64,000 nucleotides of DNA from Chloroflexota bacterium (lineage in GTDB: Bacteria; Chloroflexota; Anaerolineae; Anaerolineales; Villigracilaceae): assembly GCA_016213105.1 (NCBI GenBank), contig JACRBN010000026.1, positions 868,001 through 932,000 of the forward strand. Reading direction: 5' to 3'. How positions within the stretch are numbered: position 1 is the stretch's first letter; each line of letters opens with the position of its first letter. The translations under genes were made by a program, and so were the position numbers. This document shows positions 20,598 to 30,322 of this stretch, piece by piece. The notes under the pieces are model-generated. The model saw only the letters and a list, made by a program, of their open reading frames with translations. It searched no databases and was not told the DNA's origin.

Positions 20598-21884
20598 CTA
20601 CCTGCCGACGAAGCGCAGGTAGTAATCCCAGATCGTCAAGGCATCGATGTCGCCCGTGACGCACAGGGCGCTGTGCGCGCCGTCGGGCCAGCGGGAGAGG
20701 CGTACCAGCGGCGCAGTGCTTTTCTCGATTTCCCCGACCAGCGCTTTTTCGTTCTCATGATTGAAACTCTCGCGCTGGATGAAGAGCGAGCAGGCCCTGC
20801 CATCCTCCATCGTCTCGACGATGTAGCCCTGCTGGCGCAGGAAGGCCGACAGGCGGGCGGGCGACGCGGGCGGGATGCCGATCACCGGCCGCATTTCGCT
20901 CTGGACCGTGATGCTGGTCCCGTTTAACCGGCTCCAGACCCCGTCCCAGTATTTGCCCTCCAGCAGCGTATCCACGTTGCGCGCCAGCAGCGTGACGCCT
21001 TTCGGCCCGCTCACGTCCACGTGATGCAGGCCGTTCGCCTCGCTGCGCACCTGCACCTGGGCGTCTGCAAGTTCCAGCCACCAGCGTGAGATCACGTCCA
21101 GGCGCGCGAACCAGACCGAGGGGCGGAGCTGGCGCGCGGCCTTGAGCGTCTCGCGCAGGGCCGCCTCGCACAGGTGAATCCGCTCGGGGTGCAGGCCCAG
21201 GGTGAATAGCTCGCCGCGCCGATGGGTCTCCCGCAAAATCGCCAGCCAGGGATTGTCCAGCGCCCCGCCCGAATCGAAGCGCAGGCGGTCGATCAGCGCC
21301 TCGTCGTCGGGCACGCAGTAGGGGATGCGCACCAGCCCATTCTCCAGGCGGGGCAGGGCCAGGTGTTCATCCGCAGATACCGCGCCATAGAAGCCGAGCA
21401 CGCGGCGGTAGGATTCCGATTCGTTTTCCTTCGCCACGTTCCAGGCGATCACCTGGCTGGAGTCGTACAGCAGGCCTGCTTGTTTGATAGCGGCCAGGGT
21501 GTCGCCATTCCAGCGCAGGTACGGACAGCGCAGTCCGCTGACCGCCAGTCCCTGCGACTCGAATTTCAGCCTGGCCCTGCTGAAGTGTTCGGCCTGCTGT
21601 TCGAAGGATAACTGCTTGTGGTCGATATGATAGTAGCCGTGAATGGCGTACTCGAGGTTGCGGCCCTGGTATTTTTCGGCGACGCCGCGGCTGCGCGCCA
21701 GCGCCGCCGCCACAAGCGGAAATGTCCCGCCGCAATCGTACTCGTCGAGCAGGCGCGCAAAATGCGCCAGGATGCCATCCATTTTGTGCGCGGTGATCCC
21801 GTAGCGCCCCATGATGACAGCCGCGCGCCGCGCCGTATTGAAGACGCCTTTGCCTTTCGCCGCGATGCTGAGCGCGTTGTTCAT
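20598..21884 (-). CDS. Polysaccharide deacetylase-like protein, possibly permuted
   Basis: A 428-residue protein with parts of a CE4/NodB deacetylase. Motif 2 is HGYYHID near residues 82-88 (two metal-binding His) and motif 3 is GLRCPYLRWNGDT near 118-129. The Asp-rich motif 1 that should precede them is missing from the N terminus. A motif-1-like segment, SALCVTGDIDALTIWDYYLR, preceded by RWPDGAH, sits at the extreme C terminus instead (about 405-425). The region between (about 250-400) is not recognised. The order suggests a circularly permuted domain or a truncated second domain. Likely role: removal of N-acetyl groups from polymer or precursor. Eight bases upstream of its ATG is the next gene's stop region, so they are cotranscribed. 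Confidence 0.7.
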   Translation of the reverse strand: MNNALSIAAKGKGVFNTARRAAVIMGRYGITAHKMDGILAHFARLLDEYDCGGTFPLVAAALARSRGVAEKYQGRNLEYAIHGYYHIDHKQLSFEQQAEHFSRARLKFESQGLAVSGLRCPYLRWNGDTLAAIKQAGLLYDSSQVIAWNVAKENESESYRRVLGFYGAVSADEHLALPRLENGLVRIPYCVPDDEALIDRLRFDSGGALDNPWLAILRETHRRGELFTLGLHPERIHLCEAALRETLKAARQLRPSVWFARLDVISRWWLELADAQVQVRSEANGLHHVDVSGPKGVTLLARNVDTLLEGKYWDGVWSRLNGTSITVQSEMRPVIGIPPASPARLSAFLRQQGYIVETMEDGRACSLFIQRESFNHENEKALVGEIEKSTAPLVRLSRWPDGAHSALCVTGDIDALTIWDYYLRFVGR

Positions 21885-21888
21885 GCGG

Positions 21889-23205
21889 TTACCAGCAAAT
21901 GCCCTGATATTGTTCGGTGGAGGTCTTTTCCCCGGCGATGCGCACCAGGTCGATGGTGACGTGGCGGCCGTTGTAGCGCGTCTGGATGTTCTGGAATTCG
22001 GGGGAGTTGTTGCCGATCACGATCACGTCGCTGCCTTCGATCACCGTCTCGACGGTGTCGCACATCAACTGCGCGATGTGCGGGATCTCCTTCTCGATGT
22101 AGGCGCGGTTGGCCCCGTGCAGGTTGGCCAGCGACACGTTGCGGTCGTAAACCTGGATCTCGTAGCCCTTGCCGATCAACCGCTCGATCAGTTCGACGAT
22201 GGGGCTTTCGCGCAGGTCATCCGTCCCGGCCTTGAAGCTGAAGCCCAGCACGCCGACCTTCTTGCTGCCCGCCTGGGTGACGAGGCGATAGGCCCGATCC
22301 ACCTGGCGTTCGTTGCTCGGCAGGATGGATTCCAGCACGGGCAGGTCCAGGTCGTAGTGGCGGCTGAGGTAGGTCAGCGCGCGCAGGTCCTTGGGCAGGC
22401 ACGAGCCGCCGAAGGCAAAGCCCGGCTTGAGGTAATAGGGCGAAAGGTTCAACTTGGTGTCGAGGCAGAAGATCTCCATTACCTTGTGGCTGTCGATGCC
22501 GCCCTCCTTACAGATGTTGCCGATCTCGTTCGCAAACGTGACCTTGAGGGCGTGAAAGGTATTGCAGGTGTACTTGATCATCTCGGCCACGCGGATGCAC
22601 GTCACCCGCAGGGGCGCTTCCAGCGCGCCGTACAGGTCCTGCACGACCTCGGCCACCTTTCCATCCTCCGCGCCGATGACGGTGAAGGGCGGGTTGTAGA
22701 AATCCTTGATGGAGGTGCCTTCGCGCAGGAACTCGGGGTTGAAGCACACCCCAAAATCGACGCCGCATTTTTTGCCCGAGGCCTGCTCCAGGGTCGGGAT
22801 CAACAATTCCTCGGTCGTGCCCGGCAGCACGGTGCTGCGCAGGATCACGACGTGATACTCCTTTTTGTCGGCCAGCGCGCGCCCGATTTCCTGCGCCACC
22901 TTTTCCACGTAATTCAGGTCAAGGCTGCCGTTCGAATTGCTGGGCGTCCCGACGCAGATGATGGACAACTCGGTCGAATGCACGGCCTCGCGCGAATCCA
23001 TGATCGCGTGGATGGAGCCCGAGTCCACGCCCTTTTTCATCAACTCGTTCAGCCCGGCTTCGATGATCGGACTGCGTCCCTGGTTGATGATGTCCGCCTT
23101 GAGCGGGTTGACGTCCACGCCGATCAAGTGATGGCCATTGTCCGCCAGGCAGGCCAGCGAAACGGCGCCCACGTATCCCAAACCGAAAATGCTAATGTTG
23201 GACAT
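21889..23205 (-). CDS. algD: Nucleotide-sugar 6-dehydrogenase, GDP-mannose type (AlgD-like)
   Basis: A 438-residue NAD-dependent UDP-glucose/GDP-mannose dehydrogenase family enzyme. The N-terminal Rossmann motif is ISIFGLGYVGAVSLACLADN. The catalytic Cys lies in FGGSCLPKDLRALTYL; the Leu-Pro after it is typical of GDP-mannose dehydrogenases such as AlgD, whereas UDP-sugar enzymes usually have Phe-Pro. The middle has EFLREGTSIKDFYNPPFTV and the C-terminal domain KVGVLGFSFKAGTDDLRESP. It would make GDP-mannuronate (two-step oxidation, two NAD) as a polymer building block. Substrate choice rests on the motif and should be tested. The symbol is by family resemblance. Confidence 0.88.
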   Translation of the reverse strand: MSNISIFGLGYVGAVSLACLADNGHHLIGVDVNPLKADIINQGRSPIIEAGLNELMKKGVDSGSIHAIMDSREAVHSTELSIICVGTPSNSNGSLDLNYVEKVAQEIGRALADKKEYHVVILRSTVLPGTTEELLIPTLEQASGKKCGVDFGVCFNPEFLREGTSIKDFYNPPFTVIGAEDGKVAEVVQDLYGALEAPLRVTCIRVAEMIKYTCNTFHALKVTFANEIGNICKEGGIDSHKVMEIFCLDTKLNLSPYYLKPGFAFGGSCLPKDLRALTYLSRHYDLDLPVLESILPSNERQVDRAYRLVTQAGSKKVGVLGFSFKAGTDDLRESPIVELIERLIGKGYEIQVYDRNVSLANLHGANRAYIEKEIPHIAQLMCDTVETVIEGSDVIVIGNNSPEFQNIQTRYNGRHVTIDLVRIAGEKTSTEQYQGICW

Positions 23206-23274
23206 TTTTCTCTCCTCGTCTTTGAACTGATAAAGGGTTCAACGGTATCGAAAACGATCTCTGCCAACTGTGGC

Positions 23275-23323
23275 GCGGGATGGCATCCCGCGGAGATGAA
23301 CACTGGCGGAATTACATTCCGCC
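23275..23323. repeat. Two tandem palindromes (REP-like)
   Basis: GCGGGATGGCATCCCGC (23275-23291) and GGCGGAATTACATTCCGCC (23305-23323) are adjacent hairpins in the 131-bp gap between two genes of the operon. Neither is followed by a T run on the minus strand, so they are not obvious terminators. Similar GGAxTTxxAxTCC palindromes occur near 39396. Confidence 0.6.
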
Positions 23324-23336
23324 TCACAATTGACCT

Positions 23337-24359
23337 TTACGCCCCCAGCGCGGACCCGACCAGTGCGGCCAGCTCCCCGATTTTTTTCTGCCATTCAGCC
23401 TGCTGGCTGACCTGCATCTCGCGGATTCCCGAGAGATACCCGGCATAGTTCGCTTTCATCTCATGGACTCCCTGACGGATGCCATCGCTGGTGTTATCCA
23501 CATGCACCGTGCCCTGGTGGAAATATTCGCGCAGCAGCGGCCAGTGTGAGGTGACGATTGGCCGTCCCAGGGAGAGCGCTTCGCAGGCGCCCCTCTGCAT
23601 GGTGTGGTCGCGGGTGGTCAGGCACATGACGGCATGGCTGCCGCGCATCAACGCATAATATTGTTCCGTGCTCAGAAAGTCCGTGAAATTGACGTTGGCC
23701 GGCGCGCCCTTCACCAGGTCTGGATTGGCGCGGCTGACTTTGCCGGTGATGTAAAACCGCACGCCTTCCATGCCCTGCGCGGCCTGCAAGACCTGTTTCA
23801 GCGGTTCGTCATCCGAGAAGGTGTTGACGACGGTCACGTTGAAACTTCCGTTCAACGGGTAGGGCGCGCCGTCGGGAAAGGCGGTGGGAATATCGCGCAG
23901 GACCAGCGCGCGGGCCTTCCAGTCTGCCAGCATCTGCGCGAAATGTTCATTCGTGACGATGGTGGTCAGGGCATTGCGGGCGAGGAAGGCCCAGAACCAG
24001 CGCGGGCGCGTCCAGTAGGGGAGCAGCAGGGCGGCGCTGTGCGCGTCCACGATGTAGCGGCTTCCGCTCAACAGGCAATAGAGGGCCACGAACAGCACCG
24101 CCAGCCCGGGCGGACTCTGCACGAAGACTAGCCGCGGCCGTTTGCGCAGGAGCAGGCCGAGCGTCCGCCCCGCGAGGAGTGGATACTTGAACAGCGCGGA
24201 TAAAAATCCGCGGCGGGCCGTCACCTGGAGGAAATGTAGTTCCCGAATCCCCAACTCCCTGGCAAAGACCTGACTGCGCGGCCCGTGACTCGGCGGTCCC
24301 CACACCAGGAAGAGGGTTCGGTCTGCATAGGCTGAAAACGGATGTGCGTTCGTCGTCAT
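23337..24359 (-). CDS. Glycosyltransferase family 4
   Basis: A 340-residue GT-B fold enzyme of the GT4 type. FLVWGPPSHGPRSQVFAREL is the N-terminal strand-loop that binds the acceptor side. PRLVFVQSPPGLAVLFVALY shows a membrane-associating helix typical of polysaccharide glycosyltransferases. The C-terminal half has EALSLGRPIVTSHWPLLREY as a variant donor-binding segment. Its ATG overlaps the stop of the next downstream glycosyltransferase gene (ATGA, 24356-24359), implying translational coupling. Confidence 0.85.
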   Translation of the reverse strand: MTTNAHPFSAYADRTLFLVWGPPSHGPRSQVFARELGIRELHFLQVTARRGFLSALFKYPLLAGRTLGLLLRKRPRLVFVQSPPGLAVLFVALYCLLSGSRYIVDAHSAALLLPYWTRPRWFWAFLARNALTTIVTNEHFAQMLADWKARALVLRDIPTAFPDGAPYPLNGSFNVTVVNTFSDDEPLKQVLQAAQGMEGVRFYITGKVSRANPDLVKGAPANVNFTDFLSTEQYYALMRGSHAVMCLTTRDHTMQRGACEALSLGRPIVTSHWPLLREYFHQGTVHVDNTSDGIRQGVHEMKANYAGYLSGIREMQVSQQAEWQKKIGELAALVGSALGA

Positions 24360-25567
24360 GATTTGACCATTTCCATGAGCAGGCGGTGGGCGTTGCGCGC
24401 CGCATCGAATTGCTCGATCACGATCTGCCGTCCGCGTTCGCCCATGCGCTTCCTCAGCGCGGGGTCTTCGAGCAGGCGGGCGATGGCCTCGGCCAGGGCG
24501 GCGGCATCGGAGGGCGGCACGAGCAGGCCGTTCACGCCGCTGGCCACAACCTCCGGGATACCCGAATGCTGCGTGGAAATCACCGGCACCTGCGTGGCCA
24601 TGGCTTCCAGGATCACGTTGGGGATGCCGTCGCGGTCGCCGTCCGCGCTGGTGATGCAGGGCAGCACGAACAGCGCAGAGCGCTGGTATTCGCGGGTCAC
24701 CTCCTCATGCGGGAGTGCGCCGCGCAGGCTGACGATTTCCTCCAGGCCCAGGTCGCGGATGTGCTTCTCCAACTCGCCCCGCAGCGGCCCCTCGCCGATG
24801 ATCTGGCAATGGAACAGGAAGCCCCTGTCTACCAGGATGCGGCAGGCCTTCAACAGGAAGGAGAAACCTTTCTTCTCCTTGAGTTGTCCGACCGAGGTGA
24901 TCAAGGGCAGGGCCGCAAGCGCGGGGTCTGCCTGGGGCTGATAGGTTTGCGTATCCAGCCCGTGATGGAAGCAATGTAATTTGCCGTTCAGGTGGTAGGT
25001 TTCCGCCAGGTGCTGTTTGTTGTAGGCGGTGCAGGTCGCGATGAAGCGCGCCCGCGAGAATTTCAGCGGCAGCAGCAGCGGCTTGACGTAAATGTCGTTG
25101 GCGTGGGCGGTCAGGCTGTAGGGGATGTCCAGCAGGCGGCCGGCTACGAGCGCTACAGTCGAAGCGCGGTCGGCAAAGTGGGCATGGATGTGGCCGCAGG
25201 CTTGTTCGGAGATGATCTGGGCCGCGTACACGCCTGCGAGGAAGTGCAGGAACGTCCTCAAGCGGGACGCAATACCCGGGTGGGGCTGTGAGAGCAGCTC
25301 GAACAGGGTGCCGAAGTAGGCCGACGGGCGCCGCAGTGCAAAGCGCAGCTGTCCCAGAATGAGCCGTCCCCAAGCGGGCGGCAGCAGGTAGGAGGTGATC
25401 TCCTGCAAATCCTGCTGCGCCGCCGAGGGGCGCGCCTGCGGCCTGCGGATGGAAAGCACCCGCACGCGCGCCTCATGCTGGCGCATGGCACGGATCTCCC
25501 GGTCGATGAAGGTGGTCGTCAGGCCGGGATAGGTTCCGATTACGTAAACGAGGGAAAAGTCTTTCAT
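24356..25567 (-). CDS. Glycosyltransferase family 4
   Basis: A 403-residue GT4 enzyme: MKDFSLVYVIGTYPGLTTTF at the N terminus, HAHFADRASTVALVAGRLLD in the first domain, LITSVGQLKEKKGFSFLLKA starting the donor domain, and the EX7E-type segment VILEAMATQVPVISTQHSGI. The start at 25567 is 1 base beyond the upstream stop; a longer frame from 25696 runs inside the upstream gene and is not coding. Colanic-acid-type WcaL proteins look similar, but the linkage made is unknown. Confidence 0.9.
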   Translation of the reverse strand: MKDFSLVYVIGTYPGLTTTFIDREIRAMRQHEARVRVLSIRRPQARPSAAQQDLQEITSYLLPPAWGRLILGQLRFALRRPSAYFGTLFELLSQPHPGIASRLRTFLHFLAGVYAAQIISEQACGHIHAHFADRASTVALVAGRLLDIPYSLTAHANDIYVKPLLLPLKFSRARFIATCTAYNKQHLAETYHLNGKLHCFHHGLDTQTYQPQADPALAALPLITSVGQLKEKKGFSFLLKACRILVDRGFLFHCQIIGEGPLRGELEKHIRDLGLEEIVSLRGALPHEEVTREYQRSALFVLPCITSADGDRDGIPNVILEAMATQVPVISTQHSGIPEVVASGVNGLLVPPSDAAALAEAIARLLEDPALRKRMGERGRQIVIEQFDAARNAHRLLMEMVKS

Positions 25568-25568
25568 G

Positions 25569-26330
25569 CTATGGGATGTGGATGCCGTCCACGGCGTTGG
25601 CGTCCAGCGCCCAACCGCTGCCGTCGAAGTAGAGCGCCGGCTGGTAATTGCAGGCGGTGACATCGCCCAGCGAGGTCGGGATGCAGACGAACACATCCTC
25701 GTTCAGGCCGGAGATGCCGGTGACCGCGAAGTCTGTCACGACCGAAAGGTAGATGCTGCCGTTCGAGGCAACATCCAGGCCGGAGGTGTCCTCGTTGCCG
25801 CTGTCGGCCAGGCCGACGTCCGAGCCGTCGAAGTACAGCGCCCAGGTGCCGCTGGTCACGTCGCCCAGGCTGGCCGGGGTGAAGGCCAGAATGTCCTCAT
25901 CCACCGCACCGGAGATGCCCGCAATGGACGGGCTGCCGCTGGTCGAGATCAGGATGCGGCCGTCGGGCAGCAGGTCGAGCGCATCGATCAACTCGTTGGA
26001 GGTGTCCAAACCGACATCCTCGCCGTCGAAGTATTTGGTGAAGGTGCCGCTGGTCAGGTCGCCCAGCGCGGTGGCATTGAACTGCACCACGTCCCACGGG
26101 TCGACGGCCACGCCCCCCACAGTGGTGGCTGCGTTGAAGGTCAACAGCACGGTGGTCGGGTTGACGATCACGAAGTCATTCAAGTCCTGCCCACTGGTGG
26201 AGACGCCCACGTCCGAGGCGTCGAAGAACATGGCCCAGTTGACACCATTGAAGTACAGGATGTCCACGTCTTCAGCCACCACGCCGCCGACTGTCCCGCC
26301 GCCGCTCAGGGAAAGGTAAAGCGGCTGGTT
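25569..26330 (-). repeat. YFDGSDVGL module, copy 2
   Basis: Encodes the C-terminal module. YFDGSDVGL-like cores occur here as [30 protein letters not shown] and [10 protein letters not shown]. The DNA is clearly repetitive with 26600-27360, including the recurrent plus-strand string CCGAGCCGTCGAAGTACAG. Confidence 0.8.
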
Positions 26331-29315
26331 GGATTGAAGCGGAGTGGGGGAAGGCGTGAGGGTTGCAGTCGGTGTATTGGTGGCAGTGAACGTGGCTGTG
26401 AAGGTGGGCGTGTCGGTTGGGGTGTTGGTGATGGTCGGTGTGGTTGTGTTCGTGGGGGTGTCCGTTGCGGTATTGGTAACGGTGGGCGTAAACGTATTCG
26501 TGGGGGTCGGCGACGGACCGGCAGTGAACGTAAGTGTCGGGGTGAAGGTCTCGGTGGGGGCCGGTGTGTTGGTCGGGGTTGAAGTTGAGGTGGCGGTTGG
26601 GATCGGTCCCAGGGCCAGATAGGCAAAGGCGTCGATGTTGTTCGTGCCCAACGTCCAGGTGCTGGCGTCGAAGTAAAGCGATGGCTGGTAGGTGCAGGCC
26701 GTCACGCTGCCCAGGGAGGTGGGGACGCAGATGAAAATGTCGTTATTTTCACCGGACACGCCGGGCACGGAAAAGGCGCCCAGGGTGGAGAGGTAGATGT
26801 TCCCGCCGATCACGTCCAGGGCGTCGGTATCCTCGCTGCTGCTGTTGGCCAGGCCGACGTCCGAGCCGTCGAAGTACAGCGTCCAGGTGCCGCTGGTCGC
26901 ATCGCCCAGGGAGGCTGGGGTGAATTCCAGGATGTCTTCATCGGCCCCGGTTACGGCGGGCACGGCGGGATTGCCGGTCGTCGAGACCAGCACGTGTCCA
27001 TTGGGCAGCAGGCTGACCGCATCGATGTTTTCGGCGGTCGTGTCCAGGCCCACGTCGCTGCCGTCCAGGTACATGCTGAAGGTCCCGGCGGTGTTGAGTC
27101 CCAGCGAGGTGGCGTTGAACTGCACGATGTCGTTGGGCGTGAAGGGGATGCCGCCGAGCGTGATGGCGCTGGAGAAATTAAAGAGCAGTGTGGATGAGTC
27201 GATCACCGAGAAGCCGAAGGTGTCGGGCGAGGTTACGCCCACGTCCGAGCCGTCGAAGTACAGACTCCAACTGGCGCCGTCGAATTTCAGGATGTCTTCA
27301 TCCGCGAAGGCCACACCGCCGACCGTCCCATTGCTGGCAAACGAAACGTACATGGGGTTGGAGGATGCGCCGACCGGCGGGGTAATGGTTGCGGTGGCCG
27401 TCGGGGTGAAAGTGGTGGTTGGGGTGGGGGAGGTGGTCGGCGTGTTGGTCAGCGTGGGGGTCCAGGTGGGCGTCACGTTCGGGTCCGGTGTAACGGTCAA
27501 GGTGGAGGTGGGCGTCTGGGTGGGTGGGACTTGCACGTTGCCCAGGAAGACTTCCCACACCTTGCCATCGTTCTCGTTGGGGTCGGCACCGTTGTCCACG
27601 CCGCGGCTGACGATGTACAGGCTCTTGATGGTTGGATTCTGACTGCCAGGCCCGTAGGCCAGCCCTGAACGCGCCACCTTGCCCAGATAGGCCAGGTCAT
27701 AGGTGTTGAGAAGGGTGCCGCCCAGGGTGAATTCACCGACATAGCGGTCGCTGCCATTCGTGCTGACCACGAACACGCTGGGCAGGTCCGGGTTGTAGGC
27801 TACTCCTTCCAGATCCTGGAAGCCGGCTGCGGCTGTGTCGAAATGCATCACTGGGCCATCGTCTGCGCCAAGCACCCCGTTGGCTCCCAGATTGAACATA
27901 TATACTTCCGCGTCGATGCCGCCGGCGATGAAAATGGTATTCTGCCCAATCGAAACATCCTCGGCGTCGTCGATGCCGTAGCTCGAGAAGACGTTGACCG
28001 AGGTGACGATATCATCTCCGGTGCAGTAGATCGTATCCGCCCCGGGGTTCACTTCATAGATACGGTTGGCGTTGTCATCCGAGAAATACACGCGTCCATT
28101 GAGCGGGTTGATGGCGGTGCCGGTCGGCTCGTTCGAAAAGGTCGGGGAGGTGGTGCAGGTGCTGACCAGGCCGCCGGTCAGGGTCGACTCGAAAACGTTC
28201 TTGCCGGTCCAATAGGGCGGCATTTCCTCCACCTCACTGTCGCTGATGAGCAGGGTCTTGTGCGCGGGCCAATAGGCCACACCGGCCGGGTCGGGGCTGG
28301 AGGGATTCCAGGCGCTGTTGGACGTGTTGATGGTCTGGATCAGGGTGGTGGAAACCAGCAGGGCAGACACCGGCGCAGCCGGCTGGGCCGTCAGGGCCAG
28401 TTCGATGATTTCGCCGTTGGGTGTGCCTGCCGCTGTCTGGCCCCCGCCCGCCTGAAGTACGTCGCCCAGGAAAAAGAGATGTTGGGTGGATGGGTCATCC
28501 GTGTTATCGCCGCTGGGAGCAAACACCATCATGCGGAGATGGTCGAGCGGCAGCGTGGCCAGGTTGAAGTGGGAGACCTGCTCCCCAGCCTGGGTGATCT
28601 CGTAAACCATTCGATTGGCGGCGTCCAGGAGATAAAGATGATCGTTGTCCGGGTTATAGGCCAGGCCTTGCAGACCGGCGTATCCCAACTTCTCCAGGCT
28701 GAGTTGCTGCACGCGGCTGTCGCGCAGGGCTGTGTCCCCGTCGAAGCCCAGGTCCGGGCCGGGCGCGAGAATGACAATCTGGTTGCCGGACGCGTTCAAC
28801 GCGAACAGGCGTCCGCTGCGCGGATCGAAGGTCATGCCGCGCACGTCGCCAAGTCCGACCGCGCTCACGTTATGGCTTCGGCTGGCACGGGTGTTGGGTT
28901 CGGGGATGCCGTTCTCGTTGACCTTGTATTCATCCAGTTGGGTGTTGGCCTTGTCCAGGATGAACAGGCTGTTGGTATATTCATTGAAAGCCAGGTTGCG
29001 GGCATCTTCGACCGACAGTTTGAGACCCCGGGTATCGATGGCGTCCTCGTTCAGCCCGATTCCGCTGACGTCGCTGTCGCCGCTCCACAGCAGGAAGCTC
29101 CTGGCCTTGGGCGAGTAGGCAAACCCGCCGGGGGCCCCGCTCCCATATTCCCGCGTGTAGATGGTGCGCACTTCGAACCAGGGACTTTCCTCGATCTGCC
29201 GGGCGGCGATGACTGTGCTGACCGATGGCAGGAGAATGGCAAGCAGGAGGGCTGCCAGCAGGAGGTAACGCAGCGAGACCGCCAATTTTTTCGAAATACC
29301 GTTAAAGTTAAGCAT
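25569..29315 (-). CDS. Secreted beta-propeller / YFDGSDVGL-repeat protein
   Basis: A 1248-residue exported protein with an N-terminal signal/anchor helix ([16 protein letters not shown]). Residues about 45-600 look like a beta-propeller, with repeated strands such as [38 protein letters not shown] and [20 protein letters not shown]. Two Thr/Pro-rich linkers (about 605-650 and 905-990) then separate two copies of a roughly 250-residue module. Each module has four units built round an [10 protein letters not shown] core with a preceding DEDIL-F segment. Acidic residues in the units suggest calcium binding, but this is not shown. It has no sortase, dockerin or PEP-CTERM signal. Its place inside the operon suggests a polymer-binding or cell-surface structural role. 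It overlaps the sulfotransferase gene upstream by 8 bases. Confidence 0.8.
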   Translation of the reverse strand: MLNFNGISKKLAVSLRYLLLAALLLAILLPSVSTVIAARQIEESPWFEVRTIYTREYGSGAPGGFAYSPKARSFLLWSGDSDVSGIGLNEDAIDTRGLKLSVEDARNLAFNEYTNSLFILDKANTQLDEYKVNENGIPEPNTRASRSHNVSAVGLGDVRGMTFDPRSGRLFALNASGNQIVILAPGPDLGFDGDTALRDSRVQQLSLEKLGYAGLQGLAYNPDNDHLYLLDAANRMVYEITQAGEQVSHFNLATLPLDHLRMMVFAPSGDNTDDPSTQHLFFLGDVLQAGGGQTAAGTPNGEIIELALTAQPAAPVSALLVSTTLIQTINTSNSAWNPSSPDPAGVAYWPAHKTLLISDSEVEEMPPYWTGKNVFESTLTGGLVSTCTTSPTFSNEPTGTAINPLNGRVYFSDDNANRIYEVNPGADTIYCTGDDIVTSVNVFSSYGIDDAEDVSIGQNTIFIAGGIDAEVYMFNLGANGVLGADDGPVMHFDTAAAGFQDLEGVAYNPDLPSVFVVSTNGSDRYVGEFTLGGTLLNTYDLAYLGKVARSGLAYGPGSQNPTIKSLYIVSRGVDNGADPNENDGKVWEVFLGNVQVPPTQTPTSTLTVTPDPNVTPTWTPTLTNTPTTSPTPTTTFTPTATATITPPVGASSNPMYVSFASNGTVGGVAFADEDILKFDGASWSLYFDGSDVGVTSPDTFGFSVIDSSTLLFNFSSAITLGGIPFTPNDIVQFNATSLGLNTAGTFSMYLDGSDVGLDTTAENIDAVSLLPNGHVLVSTTGNPAVPAVTGADEDILEFTPASLGDATSGTWTLYFDGSDVGLANSSSEDTDALDVIGGNIYLSTLGAFSVPGVSGENNDIFICVPTSLGSVTACTYQPSLYFDASTWTLGTNNIDAFAYLALGPIPTATSTSTPTNTPAPTETFTPTLTFTAGPSPTPTNTFTPTVTNTATDTPTNTTTPTITNTPTDTPTFTATFTATNTPTATLTPSPTPLQSNQPLYLSLSGGGTVGGVVAEDVDILYFNGVNWAMFFDASDVGVSTSGQDLNDFVIVNPTTVLLTFNAATTVGGVAVDPWDVVQFNATALGDLTSGTFTKYFDGEDVGLDTSNELIDALDLLPDGRILISTSGSPSIAGISGAVDEDILAFTPASLGDVTSGTWALYFDGSDVGLADSGNEDTSGLDVASNGSIYLSVVTDFAVTGISGLNEDVFVCIPTSLGDVTACNYQPALYFDGSGWALDANAVDGIHIP
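26600..27360 (-). repeat. YFDGSDVGL module, copy 1
   Basis: Encodes the first module, with cores [30 protein letters not shown] and [10 protein letters not shown] in the same order as copy 2. The parallel order points to duplication of the whole module. A Thr/Pro linker region (26330-26600) separates the copies. Confidence 0.8.
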
Positions 29316-30312
29316 ATTGTCCTCTGATCTCTGATGTGTTTTTCGATGACAGACGGGAACGGGGGATGGGTTCGCCGCGTTGGATCTTGAGCGTGCTCAC
29401 CAGCATCCACCCAACCATGCGGACCAGGCTGGAGGGGAGCACCTGCCCATAGAACTTGAGTTTTTCCATCCCCGATAATTGGATCGGATCGAGCGGATAG
29501 CCGAATTGCTGCATGAAACTTCCGCCGACCAATTGGATGTAGGCGATCTCGACGTTGGACAGTACCTCCCGATAGCGCCCGATGGGTTTCTGGGAGATCT
29601 GTCCCGGCTCGATCTTGCCGAAGGAACTGTTGCCGCCGCTGCTGACGTGGTCGCTGGCGCCGCTCATGCTCAACATCTCGGGCGTGTATTCCTCGCCGAC
29701 GAAGGCGCAGATTTCCTTTAAGGACGCTTCGGGCCGGCCAGCCAGGTCCTCGAAGCGGACGATCTTATAGCGGTCGGGAAAACGCTTTTGGTTGTCCACC
29801 GCCTTGCGCATGGACAGTAACCAGCGGCCGTTGGCCCCGCCCAGGCGCGGCACGTCCCGCCCGTGACGTTTGCGCACCGAGGCGTAGCGGTCGCGCGGGT
29901 CGCGGGTGATGTGCAGGATCTTGGCGTCTGGGAATTCGGCGAAAACGCGCGCGGCGTAATGTTCGGTGTGCAGGGATTTGTCCCCCCAGCGGAACTTTCC
30001 CAGGCTTTCCGCGTGCTGTTGGTGGAACAGCGAGAACAGGCGCCCGTAGGTCGGCTTCTCGCTCCCAAACGCGGCGCGGATGCGCTCGGCGTCCGGCTGC
30101 AGAAAGGTTTGAATGCGGTTGTAGCGCAGCATCTCGTTGAAACAGCGCTCGAAGTTATCCTCCTGCCCAAGGTCGCCGTAGCGGTTATGGAAGTAACGCC
30201 ACATGTTCGTGCGGCGCACCATCGAGATGTTGGGGTGGGATGCCAGCAGGGCGAACAGCAGGGTGGTGCCGCTGCGGTCGGGCCCGGCGATAAAGATGGG
30301 ACCATCGGTCAT
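29308..30312 (-). CDS. Sulfotransferase (array member 1)
   Basis: A 334-residue Sulfotransfer-family enzyme predicted to move sulfate from PAPS to a sugar hydroxyl. The 5'-phosphosulfate loop is canonical, [20 protein letters not shown]. The 3'-phosphate motif [14 protein letters not shown] keeps both Arg and Ser. The family-specific segments [26 protein letters not shown] and [18 protein letters not shown] are shared with array members at 37.5-41.4 kb. The start at 30312 has GAGGAG upstream; the frame to 30537 is not coding. It ends with a basic tail after a hydrophobic segment ([13 protein letters not shown]) that could associate with membrane. Confidence 0.9.
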   Translation of the reverse strand: MTDGPIFIAGPDRSGTTLLFALLASHPNISMVRRTNMWRYFHNRYGDLGQEDNFERCFNEMLRYNRIQTFLQPDAERIRAAFGSEKPTYGRLFSLFHQQHAESLGKFRWGDKSLHTEHYAARVFAEFPDAKILHITRDPRDRYASVRKRHGRDVPRLGGANGRWLLSMRKAVDNQKRFPDRYKIVRFEDLAGRPEASLKEICAFVGEEYTPEMLSMSGASDHVSSGGNSSFGKIEPGQISQKPIGRYREVLSNVEIAYIQLVGGSFMQQFGYPLDPIQLSGMEKLKFYGQVLPSSLVRMVGWMLVSTLKIQRGEPIPRSRLSSKNTSEIRGQYA

Positions 30313-30322
30313 AATCAACTCC

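Noticed and set aside
21811-23448. 545-codon open frame on the plus strand
   Set aside because: It is antisense to the AlgD-like dehydrogenase, which has all catalytic motifs. The antisense product is Val/His/Asp-rich shadow sequence.
26330-26600. Short tandem DNA repeats that might suggest a CRISPR or satellite
   Set aside because: The repeats encode the Thr/Pro linker of the surface protein in frame, and have no regular repeat-spacer length.
27843-29327. 494-codon open frame on the plus strand
   Set aside because: It is antisense to the beta-propeller/repeat protein, which has a signal peptide, linkers and repeats. The antisense product has no recognisable motif.
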